Positions 24,283 to 36,494 of a stretch of DNA of 64,000 bases are shown in pieces. The notes beneath the pieces were generated by a model. That model was not told the origin of the DNA. It saw only the letters and a list, made by a program, of their open reading frames with translations, and made no database searches. Each line of letters opens with the position of its first letter. The first letter of the stretch is position 1. The DNA is from Coriaria nepalensis. Its lineage: Eukaryota; Streptophyta; Magnoliopsida; Cucurbitales; Coriariaceae. The stretch is taken from NCBI GenBank assembly GCA_027186245.1, contig CP114481.1, positions 46,531,501 to 46,595,500 of the forward strand, given 5' to 3'. Made by a program: the position numbers and the translations under genes.

Positions 24283-26696
24283 AAGTGTGCATTCATTTAA
24301 CCTTAAAATCATTTCAATGAGCGACTTCAAGTCAATATCTTCTTTCAAAGCAAGTCGAACGCATTCTATTTTTGCACTACAAACACAAGTTTTGTGCATA
24401 CCTTGCAAATGATCAATGCAAGGAAAGTGTGCATTCGTTTAACCTTAAAATCATTTCAATGAGTCATTTCAAGTCAATATCTTCTTCCAAAGCAAGTCGA
24501 ACGCATTCTATTTTTGCACTACAAACACAACTTTTGTGCACAACTTGCAAATGATCAATGCAAGGAAAGTGTGCATTCGTTTAACCTTAAAATCATTTCA
24601 ATGGGTCAGTCCAAGTCCATAACTTACTTCAAAGCAAGTCGAACGCATTCTATTTTTGCACTACAAACACAAGTTTTGTGCATAACTTGCAAATGATCAA
24701 TGCAAGGAAAGTGTGCATTCATTTAACCTTAAAATCATTTCAATGAGTCATTTCAACTCAATAGGTTCTTTCAAAGCAAGTCGAACGCATTTTATTTTTG
24801 CACTACAAACACAAGTTTTGTGCATAACTTGCAAATGATCAATGCAAGGAAAGTGTGCATTCGTTTAACCTTAAAATCATTTCAATGAGTCATTTCAAGT
24901 CAATATCTTCTTTCAAAGCGAGTCGAACGAATTCTATTTTTGCACTACGAACACAAGTTTTGTGCATAACTTGCAAATGATCAATGCAAGGAAAGTGTGC
25001 ATTCGTTTAACCTTAAAATCATTTCAATGAGTCATTTCAACTTAATATCTTCTTTCAAAGCAATTCGAACGAATTCTATTTTTTCACTACAAACACAACT
25101 TTTGTGCATAACTTGCAAATGATCAATGCAAGGAAAGTGTGCATTCGTTTAACCTTAAAATCATTTCAATGAGTCATTTCAACTGAATATCTTCTTTCAA
25201 AGCAAGTCGAACGAATTCTATTTTTGCACTACAAACACAAGTTTTGTGCGTAACTTGCAAATGATCAATGTAAGGAAAGTGTGCATTCGTTTAACCTTAA
25301 AATCATTTCAATGAGCAATTTCAAGTCAATAACTTATTTCAAAGCAAGTCGAACGCATTCTATTTTTGCACTACAATCACAAGTTTTGTGCATAACTTGC
25401 AAATGATCAATGCAACGAAAGTGTGCGTTCGTTTAACCTTAAAATCATTTCAATGAGCAATTTCAAGTCAATAACTTATTTCAAAACAAGTCGAACGCAT
25501 TTTATTTTTGCACTACAAACACAAGTTTTGTGCATAACTTGCAAATGATCAATGCAAGGAAAGTGTGTATTCGTTTAACCTTAAAATCATTTCAATGAGT
25601 CATTTCAACTCAATATCTTCTTTCAAAGCAATTCGAACGAATTCTATTTTTTCAATACAAACACAACTTTTGTGCATAACTTGCAAATGATCAATGCAAG
25701 GAAAGTGTGCATTCGTTTAACCTTAAAATCATTTCAATGAGCAATTTCAAGTCAATAACTTATTTCAAAGCAAGTCGAACGCATTCTATTTTTGCACTAC
25801 AATCACAAGTTTTGTGCATAAGTTGCAAATGATCAATGCAACGAAAGTGTGCATTCGTTTAACCTTAAAATCATTTCAATGAGCAATTTCAAGTCAATAA
25901 CTTATTTCAAAGCAAGTCGAACGCATTCTATTTTTGCACTACAATCACAAGTTTTGTGCATAAGTTGCAAATGATCAATGCAACGAAAGTGTGCATTCGT
26001 TTAACCTTAAAATCATTTCAATGAGCAATTTCAAGTCAATAACTTATTTCAAAGCAAGTCGAACGCATTTTATTTTTGCACTACAAACACAAGTTTTGTG
26101 CATAACTTGCAAATGATCAATGCAAGGAAAGTGTGCATTCGTTTAACCTTAAAATCATTTCAATGAGCGACTTCAAGTCAATATCATCTTTCAAAGCAAG
26201 TCGAACGCATTCTATTTTTGCACTACAAACACAAGTTTTGTGCATAACTTGCAAATGATCAATGCAAGGAAAGTGTGCATTCGTTTAACCTTAAAATCAT
26301 TTCAATGAGTCATTTCAACTCAATATCTTCTTTCAAAGCAATTCGAACGAATTCTATTTTTGCACTACAAACACAAGTTTTGTGCATAAGTTGCAAATGA
26401 TCAATGCAAGGAAAGTGTGCATTCGTTTAACCTTAAAATCATTTCAATGAGTCATTTCAAGTCAATATCTTCTTTCAAAGCAAGCCGAACGCATTTTTTT
26501 TTTGCACTACAAACACAACTTTTTTGCATAACTTGCAAATGATCAATGCAAGGAAAGTGTGCATTCGTTTAAACTTAAAATCATTTCAATGAGTCATTTC
26601 AACTCAATAGCTTCTTTCAAAGCAAGTCCAACGAATTTTATTTTGGCACTACAAACACAAGTTTTGTGCATAACTTGCAAATGATCAATGCAAGGA
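24283..26696. repeat. Domain-3 HOR copy 2, 17 monomers (2414 bp)
   Basis: It begins with the GAGCGACTTC/CATACCTTGC monomer. Compared with copy 1, one monomer carries GGGTCAGTCC and ATAACTTACTTC in place of the type D plus GTATCC pair, an extra type B monomer is present near 25843, and an extra GAGCGACTTC/ATATCATC monomer lies at 26129-26270. The T-run monomer recurs at 26413-26554, 17 monomers after the previous one. Confidence 0.87.
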
Positions 26697-28684
26697 AAGT
26701 GTGCATTCATTTAACCTTAAAATCATTTCAATGAGCGACTTCAAGTCAATATCATCTTTCAAAGCAAGTCGAACGCATTCTATTTTTGCACTACAAACAC
26801 AAGTTTTGTGCATACCTTGCAAATGATCAATGCAAGGAAAGTGTGCATTCGTTTAACCTTAAAATCATTTCAATGAGTCATTTCAAGTCAATATCATCTT
26901 CCAAAGCAAGTCGAACGCATTCTATTTTTGCACTACAAACACAACTTTTGTGCACAACTTGCAAATGATCAATGCAAGGACAGTGTGCATTCGTTTAACC
27001 TTAAAATCATTTCAATGGTTCAGTCCAAGTCCATAACTTATTTCAAAGCAAGTCGAACGCGTTCTATTTTTGCACTACAAACACAAGTTTTGTGCATAAC
27101 TTGCAAATGATCAATGCAACGAAAGTGTGCGTTCGTTTAACCTTAAAATCATTTCAATGAGCAATTTCAAGTCAATAACTTATTTCAAAACAAGTCGAAC
27201 GCATTTTATTTTTGCACTACAAACACAAGTTTTGTGCATAACTTGCAAATGATCAATGCAAGGAAAGTGTGTATTCGTTTAACCTTAAAATCATTTCAAT
27301 GAGTCATTTCAACTCAATATCTTCTTTCAAAGCAATTCGAACGAATTCTATTTTTTCAATACAAACACAACTTTTGTGCATAACTTGCAAATGATCAATG
27401 CAAGGAAAGTGTGCATTCGTTTAACCTTAAAATCATTTCAATGAGCAATTTCAAGTCAATAACTTATTTCAAAGCAAGTCGAACGCATTCTATTTTTGCA
27501 CTACAATCACAAGTTTTGTGCATAAGTTGCAAATGATCAATGCAACGAAAGTGTGCATTCGTTTAACCTTAAAATCATTTCAATGAGCAATTTCAAGTCA
27601 ATAACTTATTTCAAAGCAAGTCGAACGCATTTTATTTTTGCACTACAAACACAACTTTTGTGCATAACTTGCAAATGATCAATGCAAGGAAAGTGTGCAT
27701 TCGTTTAACCTTAAAATCATTTCAATGAGCAATTTCAAGTCAATAACTTATTTCAAAGCAAGTCGAACGCATTCTATTTTTGCACTACAATCACAAGTTT
27801 TGTGCATAAGTTGCAAATGATCAATGCAACGAAAGTGTGCATTCGTTTAACCTTAAAATCATTTCAATGAGCAATTTCAAGTCAATAACTTATTTCAAAG
27901 CAAGTCGAACGCATTTTATTTTTGCACTACAAACACAACTTTTGTGCATAACTTGCAAATGATCAATGCAAGGAAAGTGTGCATTCATTTAACCTTAAAA
28001 TCATTTCAATGAGCAATTTCAAGTCAATAACTTATTTCAAAGCAAGTCGAACGCATTCTATTTTTGCACTACAATCACAAGTTTTGTGCATAAGTTGCAA
28101 ATGATCAATGCAACGAAAGTGTGCATTCGTTTAACCTTAAAATCATTTCAATGAGCAATTTCAAGTCAATAACTTATTTCAAAGCAAGTCGAACGCATTT
28201 TATTTTTGCACTACAAACACAAGTTTTGTGCATAACTTGCAAATGATCAATGCAAGGAAAGTGTGCATTCGTTTAACCTTAAAATCATTTCAATGAGTCA
28301 TTTCAACTCAATATCTTCTTTCAAAGCAATTCGAACGAATTCTATTTTTGCACTACAAACACAAGTTTTGTGCATAAGTTGCAAATTATCAATGCAAGGA
28401 AAGTGTGCATTCGTTTAACCTTAAAATCATTTCAAAGAGTCATTTCAAGTCAATATCTTCTTTCAAAGCAAGCCGAACGCATTTTTTTTTTGCACTACAA
28501 ACACAACTTTTTTGCATAACTTGCAAATGATCAATGCAAGGAAAGTGTGCATTCGTTTAACCTTAAAATCATTTCAATGAGTCATTTCAACTCAATAGCT
28601 TCTTTCAAAGCAAGTCCAACGAATTTTATTTTTGCACCACAAACACAAGTTTTGTGCATAACTTGCAAATGATCAATGCAAGGA
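26697..28684. repeat. Domain-3 HOR copy 3, 14 monomers (1988 bp)
   Basis: The start is as in copies 1-2, but the segment after type D jumps straight to GCAACGAAAGTGTGCGTTCG, skipping the GTATCC, AATAGGTTC, GCGAG, TTCACTAC, GTGCGTAAC and one B monomer. A type B dimer is then present three times (27407-28258). The T-run monomer follows at 28401-28542. Losses and gains are whole monomers. Confidence 0.87.
27407..28258. repeat. Triplicated 284-bp dimer
   Basis: Monomers 194/195, 196/197 and 198/199 are three tandem copies of a two-monomer unit. The first member is type B with ACAATCACAAG, CATAAG and a GCAACG end. The second is type B with the GCATTTTATT right half. The pair also occurs singly elsewhere (for example 23573-23856 and 38483-38766), so a local expansion from one to three copies is the simplest reading. 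Confidence 0.85.
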
Positions 28685-30672
28685 AAGTGTGCATTCATTT
28701 AACCTTAAAATCATTTCAATGAGCGACTTCAAGTCAATATCTTCTTTCAAAGCAAGTCGAACGCATTCTATTTTTGCACTACAAACACAAGTTTTGTGCA
28801 TACCTTGCAAATGATCAATGCAAGGAAAGTGTGCATTCGTTTAACCTTAAAATCATTTCAATGAGTCATTTCAAGTCAATATCTTCTTCCAAAGCAAGTC
28901 GAACGCATTCTATTTTTGCACTACAAACACAACTTTTGTGCACAACTTGCAAATGATCAATGCAAGGACAGTGTGCATTCGTTTAACCTTAAAATCATTT
29001 CAATGGTTCAGTCCAAGTCCATAACTTATTTCAAAGCAAGTCGAACGCGTTCTATTTTTGCACTACAAACACAAGTTTTGTGCATAACTTGCAAATGATC
29101 AATGCGAGGAAAGTGTGCATTCGTTTAACCTTAAAATCATTTCAATGAGTCATTTCAACTCAATATCTTCTTTCAAAGCAATTCGAACGCATTCTATATT
29201 TGCACTACAAACACAACTTTTGTGCATAACTTCCAAATGATCAATGCAAGGAAAGTGTGCATTCGTTTAACCTTAAAATCATTTCAATGGGTCAGTCCAA
29301 GTCCATAACTTACTTCAAAGCAAGTCGAACGCATTCTATTTTTGCACTACAAACACAAGTTTTGTGCATAACTTGCAAATGATCAATGCAAGGAAAGTGT
29401 GCATTCATTTAACCTTAAAATCATTTCAATGAGTCATTTCAACTCAATAGCTTCTTTAAAAGCAAGTCGAACGCATTTTATTTTTGCACTACAAACACAA
29501 GTTTTGTGCATAACTTGCAAATGATCAATGCAAGGAAAGTGTGCATTCGTTTAACCTTAAAATCATTTCAATGAGTCATTTCAAGTCAATATCTTCTTTT
29601 AAAGCGAGTCGAACGAATTCTATTTTTGCACTACAAACACAAGTTTTGTGCATAACTTGCAAATGATCAATGCAAGGAAAGTGTGCATTCGTTTAACCTT
29701 AAAATCATTTCAATGAGTCATTTCAACTCAATATCTTCTTTCAAAGCAATTCGAACGAATTCTATTTTTTCACTACAAACACAACTTTTGTGCATAACTT
29801 GCAAATGATCAATGCAAGGAAAGTGTGCATTCGTTTAACCTTAAAATCATTTCAATGAGTCATTTCAACTCAATATCTTCTTTCAAAGCAATTCGAACGA
29901 ATTCTATTTTTTCACTACAAACACAACTTTTGTGCATAACTTGCAAATGATTAATGCAAGGAAAGTGTGCATTCGTTTAACCTTAAAATCATTTCAATGA
30001 GTCATTTCAACTCAATATCTTCTTTCAACGCAAGTCGAACGAATTCTATTTTTGCAGTACAAACACAAGTTTTGTGCGTAACTTGCAAATGATCAATGCA
30101 AGTAAAGTGTGCATTCGTTTAACCTTAAAATCATTTCATTGAGCAACTTCAAGTCAATAACTTATTTCAAAGCAAGTCGAACGCATTCTATTTTTGCACT
30201 ACAATCACAAGTTTTGTGCATAACTTGCAAATGATCAATGCAACGAAAGTGTGCATTCGTTTAACCTTAAAATCATTTCAATGAGCAATTTCAAGTCAAT
30301 AACTTATTTCAAAACAAGTCGAACGCATTTTATTTTTGCACTACAAACACAAGTTTTGTGCATAACTTGCAAATGATCAATGCAAGGAAAGTGTGCATTC
30401 GTTTAACCTTAAAATCATTTCAATGAGTCATTTCAACTCAATATCTTCTTTCAAAGCAATTCGAACGAATTCTATTTTTTCACTACAAACACAACTTTTG
30501 TGCATAACTTGCAAATGATCAATGCAAGGAAACTATGCATTCGTTTAACCTTAAAATCATTTCAATGAGTTATTTCAACTCAATATCTTCTTACAAACCA
30601 AGTCGAACGAATTCTATTTTTGCACTACAAACACAAGTTTTGTGCGTAACTTGCAAATGATCAATGCAAGGA
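28685..30672. repeat. Domain-3 HOR copy 4 grading into domain 4 (14 monomers)
   Basis: It opens with the GAGCGACTTC/CATACC, GTGCACAAC/GGACAG and type D monomers of domain 3. It then continues with CATAACTTCC, GGGTCAGTCC, AATAGCTTC, TTTTAAAG, two TTCACTAC, GTGCGTAAC, two type B, TTCACTAC and a GAGTTATTTC/TTACAAACC monomer, which is the order of domain 4 (compare 31099-33654). This stretch links the two domains. Confidence 0.8.
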
Positions 30673-33654
30673 TAGTGTGCATTCATTTAACCTTAAAATC
30701 ATTTCAATGGTTCAGTCCAAGTCCATAACTTATTTCAAAGCAAGTCGAACGCGTTCTATTTTTGCACTACAAACACAAGTTTTGTGCATAACTTGCAAAT
30801 GATCAATGCAAGGAAAGTATCCATTCGTTTAACCTTAAAATCATTTCAATGAGTCATTTCAACTCAATATCTTCTTTCAAAGCAATTCGAACGAATTCTC
30901 TTTTTTCACTACAAACACAACTTTTGTGCATAACTCGCAAATGATCAATGCAAGGAAAGTGTGCATTCGTTTAACCTTAAAATCATTTCAATGAGTCATT
31001 TCAACTCAATATCTTCTTTCAAAGCAAGTCGAACGAATTCTATTTTTGCACTACAAACACAAGTTTTGTGCGTAACTTGCAAATGATCAATGCAAGGACA
31101 GTGTGCATTCGTTTAACCTTAAAATCATTTCAATGGTTCAGTCCAAGTCCATAACTTATTTCAAAGCAAGTCGAACGCGTTCTATTTTTGCACTACAAAC
31201 ACAAGTTTTGTGCATAACTTGCAAATGATCAATGCAAGGAAAGTATCAATTCGTTTAACCTTAAAATCATTTCAATGAGTCATTTCAACTCAATATCTTC
31301 TTTCAAAGCAATTCGAACGCATTCTATTTTTGCACTACAAAAACAACTTTTGTGCATAAATTCCAAATGATCAATGCAAGGAAAGTGTGCATTCGTTTAA
31401 CCTTAAAATCATTTCAATGGGTCAGTCCAAGTCCATAACTTATTTCAAAGCAAGTCGAACGCATTCTATTTTTGCACTACAAACACAAGTTTTGTGCATA
31501 ACTTGCAAATGATCAATGCAAGGAAAGTGTGCATTCGTTTAACCTTAAAATCATTTCAATGAGTCATTTCAAGTCAATATCTTCTTTTAAAGCAAGTCGA
31601 ACGAATTCTATTTTTGCACTACAAACACAAGTTTTGTGCATAACTTGCAAATGATCAATGCAAGGAAAATATCCATTCGTTTAACCCTAAAATCATTTCA
31701 ATGAGTCATTTCAACTAAATATCTTCTTTCAAAGCAATTCGAACGCATTCTATTTTTGCACTACAAACACAACTTTTGTGCATAACTTGCAAATGATCAA
31801 TGCAAGGAAAGTGTGCATTCGTTTAACCTTAAAATCTTTTCAATGGGTCAATCCAAGTCCATAACTTATTTCAAAGCAAGTCGAACGCATTTTATTTTTG
31901 CACTACAAACACAAGTTTTGTGCATAACTTGCAAATGATCAATGCAAGGAAAGTGTGCATTCGTTTAACCTTAAAATCATTTCAATGAGTCATTTCAACT
32001 CAATAGCTTCTTTCAAAGCAAGTCGAACGCATTTTATTTTTGCACTACAAACACAAGTTTTGTGCATAACTTGCAAATGATCAATGCAAGGAAAGTGTGC
32101 ATTCGTTTAACCTTAAAATCATTTCAATGAGTCATTTCAAGTCAATATCTTCTTTTAAAGCAAGTCGAACGAATTCTATTTTTGCACTACAAACACAAGT
32201 TTTGTGCATAACTTGCAAATGATCAATGCAAGGAAAATATCCATTCGTTTAACCCTAAAATCATTTCAATGAGTCATTTCAACTAAATATCTTCTTTCAA
32301 AGCAATTCGAACGCATTCTATTTTTGCACTACAAACACAACTTTTGTGCATAACTTGCAAATGATCAATGCAAGGAAAGTGTGCATTCGTTTAACCTTAA
32401 AATCTTTTCAATGGGTCAATCCAAGTCCATAACTTATTTCAAAGCAAGTCGAACGCATTTTATTTTTGCACTACAAACACAAGTTTTGTGCATAACTTGC
32501 AAATGATCAATGCAAGGAAAGTGTGCATTCGTTTAACCTTAAAATCATTTCAATGAGTCATTTCAACTCAATAGCTTCTTTCAAAGCAAGTCGAACGCAT
32601 TTTATTTTTGCACTACAAACACAAGTTTTGTGCATAACTTGCAAATGATCAATGCAAGGAAAGTGTGCATTCGTTTAACCTTAAAATCATTTCAATGAGT
32701 CATTTCAAGTCAATATCTTCTTTCAAAGCAAGTCGAACGAATTCTATTTTTGCACTACAAACACAAGTTTTGTGCATAACTTGCAAATGATCAATGCAAG
32801 GAAAGTGTGCATTCGTTTAACCTTAAAATCATTTCAATGAGTCATTTCAACTCAAAATCTTCTTTCAAAGCAATTCGAACGAATTCTATTTTTTCACTAC
32901 AAACACAACTTTTGTGCATAACTTGCAAATGATCAATGCAAGGAAAGTGTGCATTCGTTTAACCTTAAAATCATTTCAATGAGTCATTTCAACTCAATAT
33001 CTTCTTTCAAAGCAAGTCGAACGAATTCTATTTTTGCACTACAAACACAAGTTTTGTACGTAACTTGCAAATGATCAATGCAAGGAAAGTGTGCATTCGT
33101 TTAACCTTAAAATCATTTCAATGAGCAATTTCAAGTCAATAACTTATTTCAAAGCAAGTCGAACGCATTCTATTTTTGCACTACAATCACAAGTTTTGTG
33201 CATAACTTGCAAATGATCAATGCAACGAAAGTGTGCATTCGTTTAACCTTAAAATCATTTCAATGAGCAATTTCAAGTCAATAACTTATTTCAAAACAAG
33301 TCGAACGCATTTTATTTTTGCACTACAAACACAAGTTTTGTGCATAACTTGCAAATGATCAATGCAAGGAAAGTGTGCATTCGTTTAACCTTAAAATCAT
33401 TTCAATGAGTCATTTCAACTCAATATCTTCTTTCAAAGCAATTCGAACGAATTCTATTTTTTCACTACAAACACAACTTTTGTGCATAACTTGCAAATGA
33501 TCAATGCAAGGAAAGTGTGCATTCGTTTAACCTTAAAATCATTTCAATGAGTTATTTCAACTCAATATCTTCTTACAAAGCAAGTCGAACGAATTCTATT
33601 TTTGCACTACAAACACAAGTTTTGTGCGTAACTTGCAAATGATCAATGCAAGGA
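30673..33654. repeat. Domain-4 HOR copy A, 21 monomers (2982 bp)
   Basis: It starts with GGATAGTGTGCATTCATTTAACC and a type D monomer. Markers recur at 33655 and 36495. Order: D; GTATCC/ATAACTCGC; GTGCGTAAC/GGACAG; D; CATAAATTCC; GGGTCAGTCC; then the four-monomer block TTTTAAAG/GGAAAATATCC, CCCTAAAATC/AACTAAATATC, ATCTTTTCAATGGG, AATAGCTTC twice; TTTCAAGTC; TTCACTAC; GTACGTAAC; B; B with AAAACAAG; TTCACTAC; GAGTTATTTC/TTACAAAG. Confidence 0.9.
31525..32660. repeat. Tandem duplication of a four-monomer (568-bp) block
   Basis: Monomers 223-226 and 227-230 are near-identical blocks. GGAAAATATCC occurs at about 31665 and 32233, 568 bp apart, and the rare CCCTAAAATC, AACTAAATATC and ATCTTTTCAATGGG changes are each present in both. 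Confidence 0.9.
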
Positions 33655-36494
33655 TAGTGTGCATTCATTTAACCTTAAAATCATTTCAATGGTTCAGTCC
33701 AAGTCCATAACTTATTTCAAAGCAAGTCGAACGCGTTCTATTTTTGCACTACAAACACAAGTTTTGTGCATAACTTGCAAATGATCAATGCAATGAAAGT
33801 ATTGATTCGTTTAACCTTAAAATCATTTCAATGAGTCATTTCAACTCAATATCTTCTTTCAAAGCAATTCGAACGAATTCTATTTTTTCACTACAAACAC
33901 AACTTTTGTGCATAACTCGCAAATGATCAATGCAAGGAAAGTGTGCATTCGTTTAACCTTAAAATCATTTCAATGAGTCATTTCAACTCAATATCTTCTG
34001 TCAAAGCAAGTCGAACGAATTCTATTTTTGCACTACAAACACAAGTTTTGTGCGTAACTTGCAAATGATCAATGCAAGGACAGTGTGCATTCGTTTAACC
34101 TTAAAATCATTTCAATGGTTCAGTCCAAGTCCATAACTTATTTCAAAGCAAGTCGAACGCGTTCTATTTTTGCACTACAAACACAAGTTTTGTTCATAAC
34201 TTGCAAATGATCAATGCAAGGAAAGTATCCATTCGTTTAACCTTAAAATCATTTCAATGAGTCATTTCAACTCAATATCTTCTTTCAAAGCAATTCGAAC
34301 GCATTCTATTTTTGCACTACAAACACAACTTTTGTGCATAAATTCCAAATGATCAATGCAAGGAAAGTGTGCATTCGTTTAACCTTAAAATCATTTCAAT
34401 GGGTCAGTCCAAGTCCATAACTTATTTCAAAGCAAGTCGAACGCATTCTATTTTTGCACTACAAACACAAGTTTTGTGCATAACTTGCAAATGATCAATG
34501 CAAGGAAAGTGTGCATTCGTTTAACCTTAAAATCATTTCAATGAGTCATTTCAACTCAATAGGTTCTTTCAAAGCAAGTCGAACGCATTTTATTTTTGCA
34601 CTACAAACACAAGTTTTGTGCATAACTTGCAAATGATCAATGCAAGGAAAGTGTGCATTCGTTTAACCTTAAAATCATTTCAATGAGTCATTTCAAGTCA
34701 ATATCTTCTTTTAAAGCAAGTCGAACGAATTCTATTTTTGCACTACAAACACAAGTTTTGTGCATAACTTGCAAATGATCAATGCAAGGAAAATATCCAT
34801 TCGTTTAACCCTAAAATCATTTCAATGAGTCATTTCAACTAAATATCTTCTTTCAAAGCAATTCGAACGCATTCTATTTTTGCACTACAAACACAACTTT
34901 TGTGCATAACTTGCAAATGATCAATGCAAGGAAAGTGTGCATTCGTTTAACCTTAAAATCTTTTCAATGGGTCAATCCAAGTCCATAACTTATTTCAAAG
35001 CAAGTCGAACGCATTCTATTTTTGCACTACAAACACAAGTTTTGTGCATAACTTGCAAATGATCAATGCAAGGAAAGTGTGCATTCGTTTAACCTTAAAA
35101 TCATTTCAATGAGTCATTTCAACTCAATAGCTTCTTTCAAAGGAAGTCGAACGCATTTTATTTTTGCACTACAAACACAAGTTTTGTGCATAACTTGCAA
35201 ATGATCAATGCAAGGAAAGTGTGCATTCGTTTAACCTTAAAATCATTTCAATGAGTCATTTCAAGTCAATATCTTCTTTTAAAGCAAGTCGAACGAATTC
35301 TATTTTTGCACTACAAACACAAGTTTTGTGCATAACTTGCAAATGATCAATGCAAGGAAAATATCCATTCGTTTAACCTTAAAATCATTTCAATGAGTCA
35401 TTTCAACTCAATAGCTTCTTTCAAAGCAAGTCGAACGCATTTTATTTTTGCACTACAAACACAAGTTTTGTGCATAACTTGCAAATGATCAATGCAAGGA
35501 AAGTGTGCATTCGTTTAACCTTAAAATCATTTCAATGAGTCATTTCAAGTCAATATCTTCTTTCAAAGCAAGTCGAACGAATTCTATTTTTGCACTACAA
35601 ACACAAGTTTTGTGCATAACTTGCAAATGATCAATGCAAGGAAAGTGTGCATTCGTTTAACCTTAAAATCATTTCAATGAGTCATTTCAACTCAATATCT
35701 TCTTTCAAAGCAATTCGAACGAATTCTATTTTTTCACTACAAACACAACTTTTGTGCATAACTTGCAAATGATCAATGCAAGGAAAGTGTGCATTCGTTT
35801 AACCTTAAAATCATTTCAATGAGTCATTTCAACTCAATATCTTCTTTCAAAGCAAGTCGAACGAATTCTATTTTTGCACTACAAACACAAGTTTTGTACG
35901 TAACTTGCAAATGATCAATGCAAGGAAAGTGTGCATTCGTTTAACCTTAAAATCATTTCAATGAGCAATTTCAAGTCAATAACTTATTTCAAAGCAAGTC
36001 GAACGCATTCTATTTTTGCACTACAATCACAAGTTTTGTGCATAACTTGCAAATGATCAATGCAAGGAAAGTGTGCATTCGTTTAACCTTAAAATCATTT
36101 CAATGAGCAATTTCAAGTCAATTACTTATTTCAAAACAAGTCGAACGCATTTTATTTTTGCACTACAAACACAAGTTTTGTGCATAACTTGCAAATGATC
36201 AATGCAAGGAAAGTGTGCATTCGTTTAACCTTAAAATCATTTCAATGAGTCATTTCAACTCAATATCTTCTTTCAAAGCAATTCGAACGAATTCTATTTT
36301 TTCACTACAAACACAACTTTTGTGCATAACTTGCAAATGATCAATGCAAGGAAAGTGTGCATTCGTTTAACCTTAAAATCATTTCAATGAGTTATTTCAA
36401 CTCAATATCTTCTTACAAAGCAAGTCGAACGAATTCTATTTTTGCACTACAAACACAAGTTTTGTGCGTAACTTGCAAATGATCAATGCAAGGA
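33655..36494. repeat. Domain-4 HOR copy B, 20 monomers (2840 bp)
   Basis: It follows copy A with private changes shared with copy C 2840 bp on: GTATTGATTCG (33800 and 36640), TTTTGTTCATAAC (34189 and 37029), CATAAATTCC (34337 and 37177) and AATAGGTTC (34559 and 37399). It has an extra AATAGGTTC monomer relative to copy A, but its second four-monomer block is reduced by two monomers through a chimera at 35359-35500. Confidence 0.9.
35359..35500. repeat. Chimeric monomer from a two-monomer deletion in copy B
   Basis: Its left end (ATATCCATTCG after GGAA) belongs to the CCCTAAAATC monomer type, but from about position 20 it reads CCTTAAAATC, GAGTCATTTCAACTC and AATAGCTTC with GCATTTTATT, the type found two monomers later in the intact block (34791-35216). 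A crossover near monomer position 12-24 that removed 284 bp explains it. Confidence 0.78.

Noticed and set aside
22100..29098. Four pairs of overlapping open stretches at 22100, 24372, 26786 and 28774 as a conserved small-protein family
   Set aside because: Their conservation is explained by HOR copies of two variant monomers (CATACC and GTGCACAAC). The pairs overlap in different frames by simple 142-bp offset.
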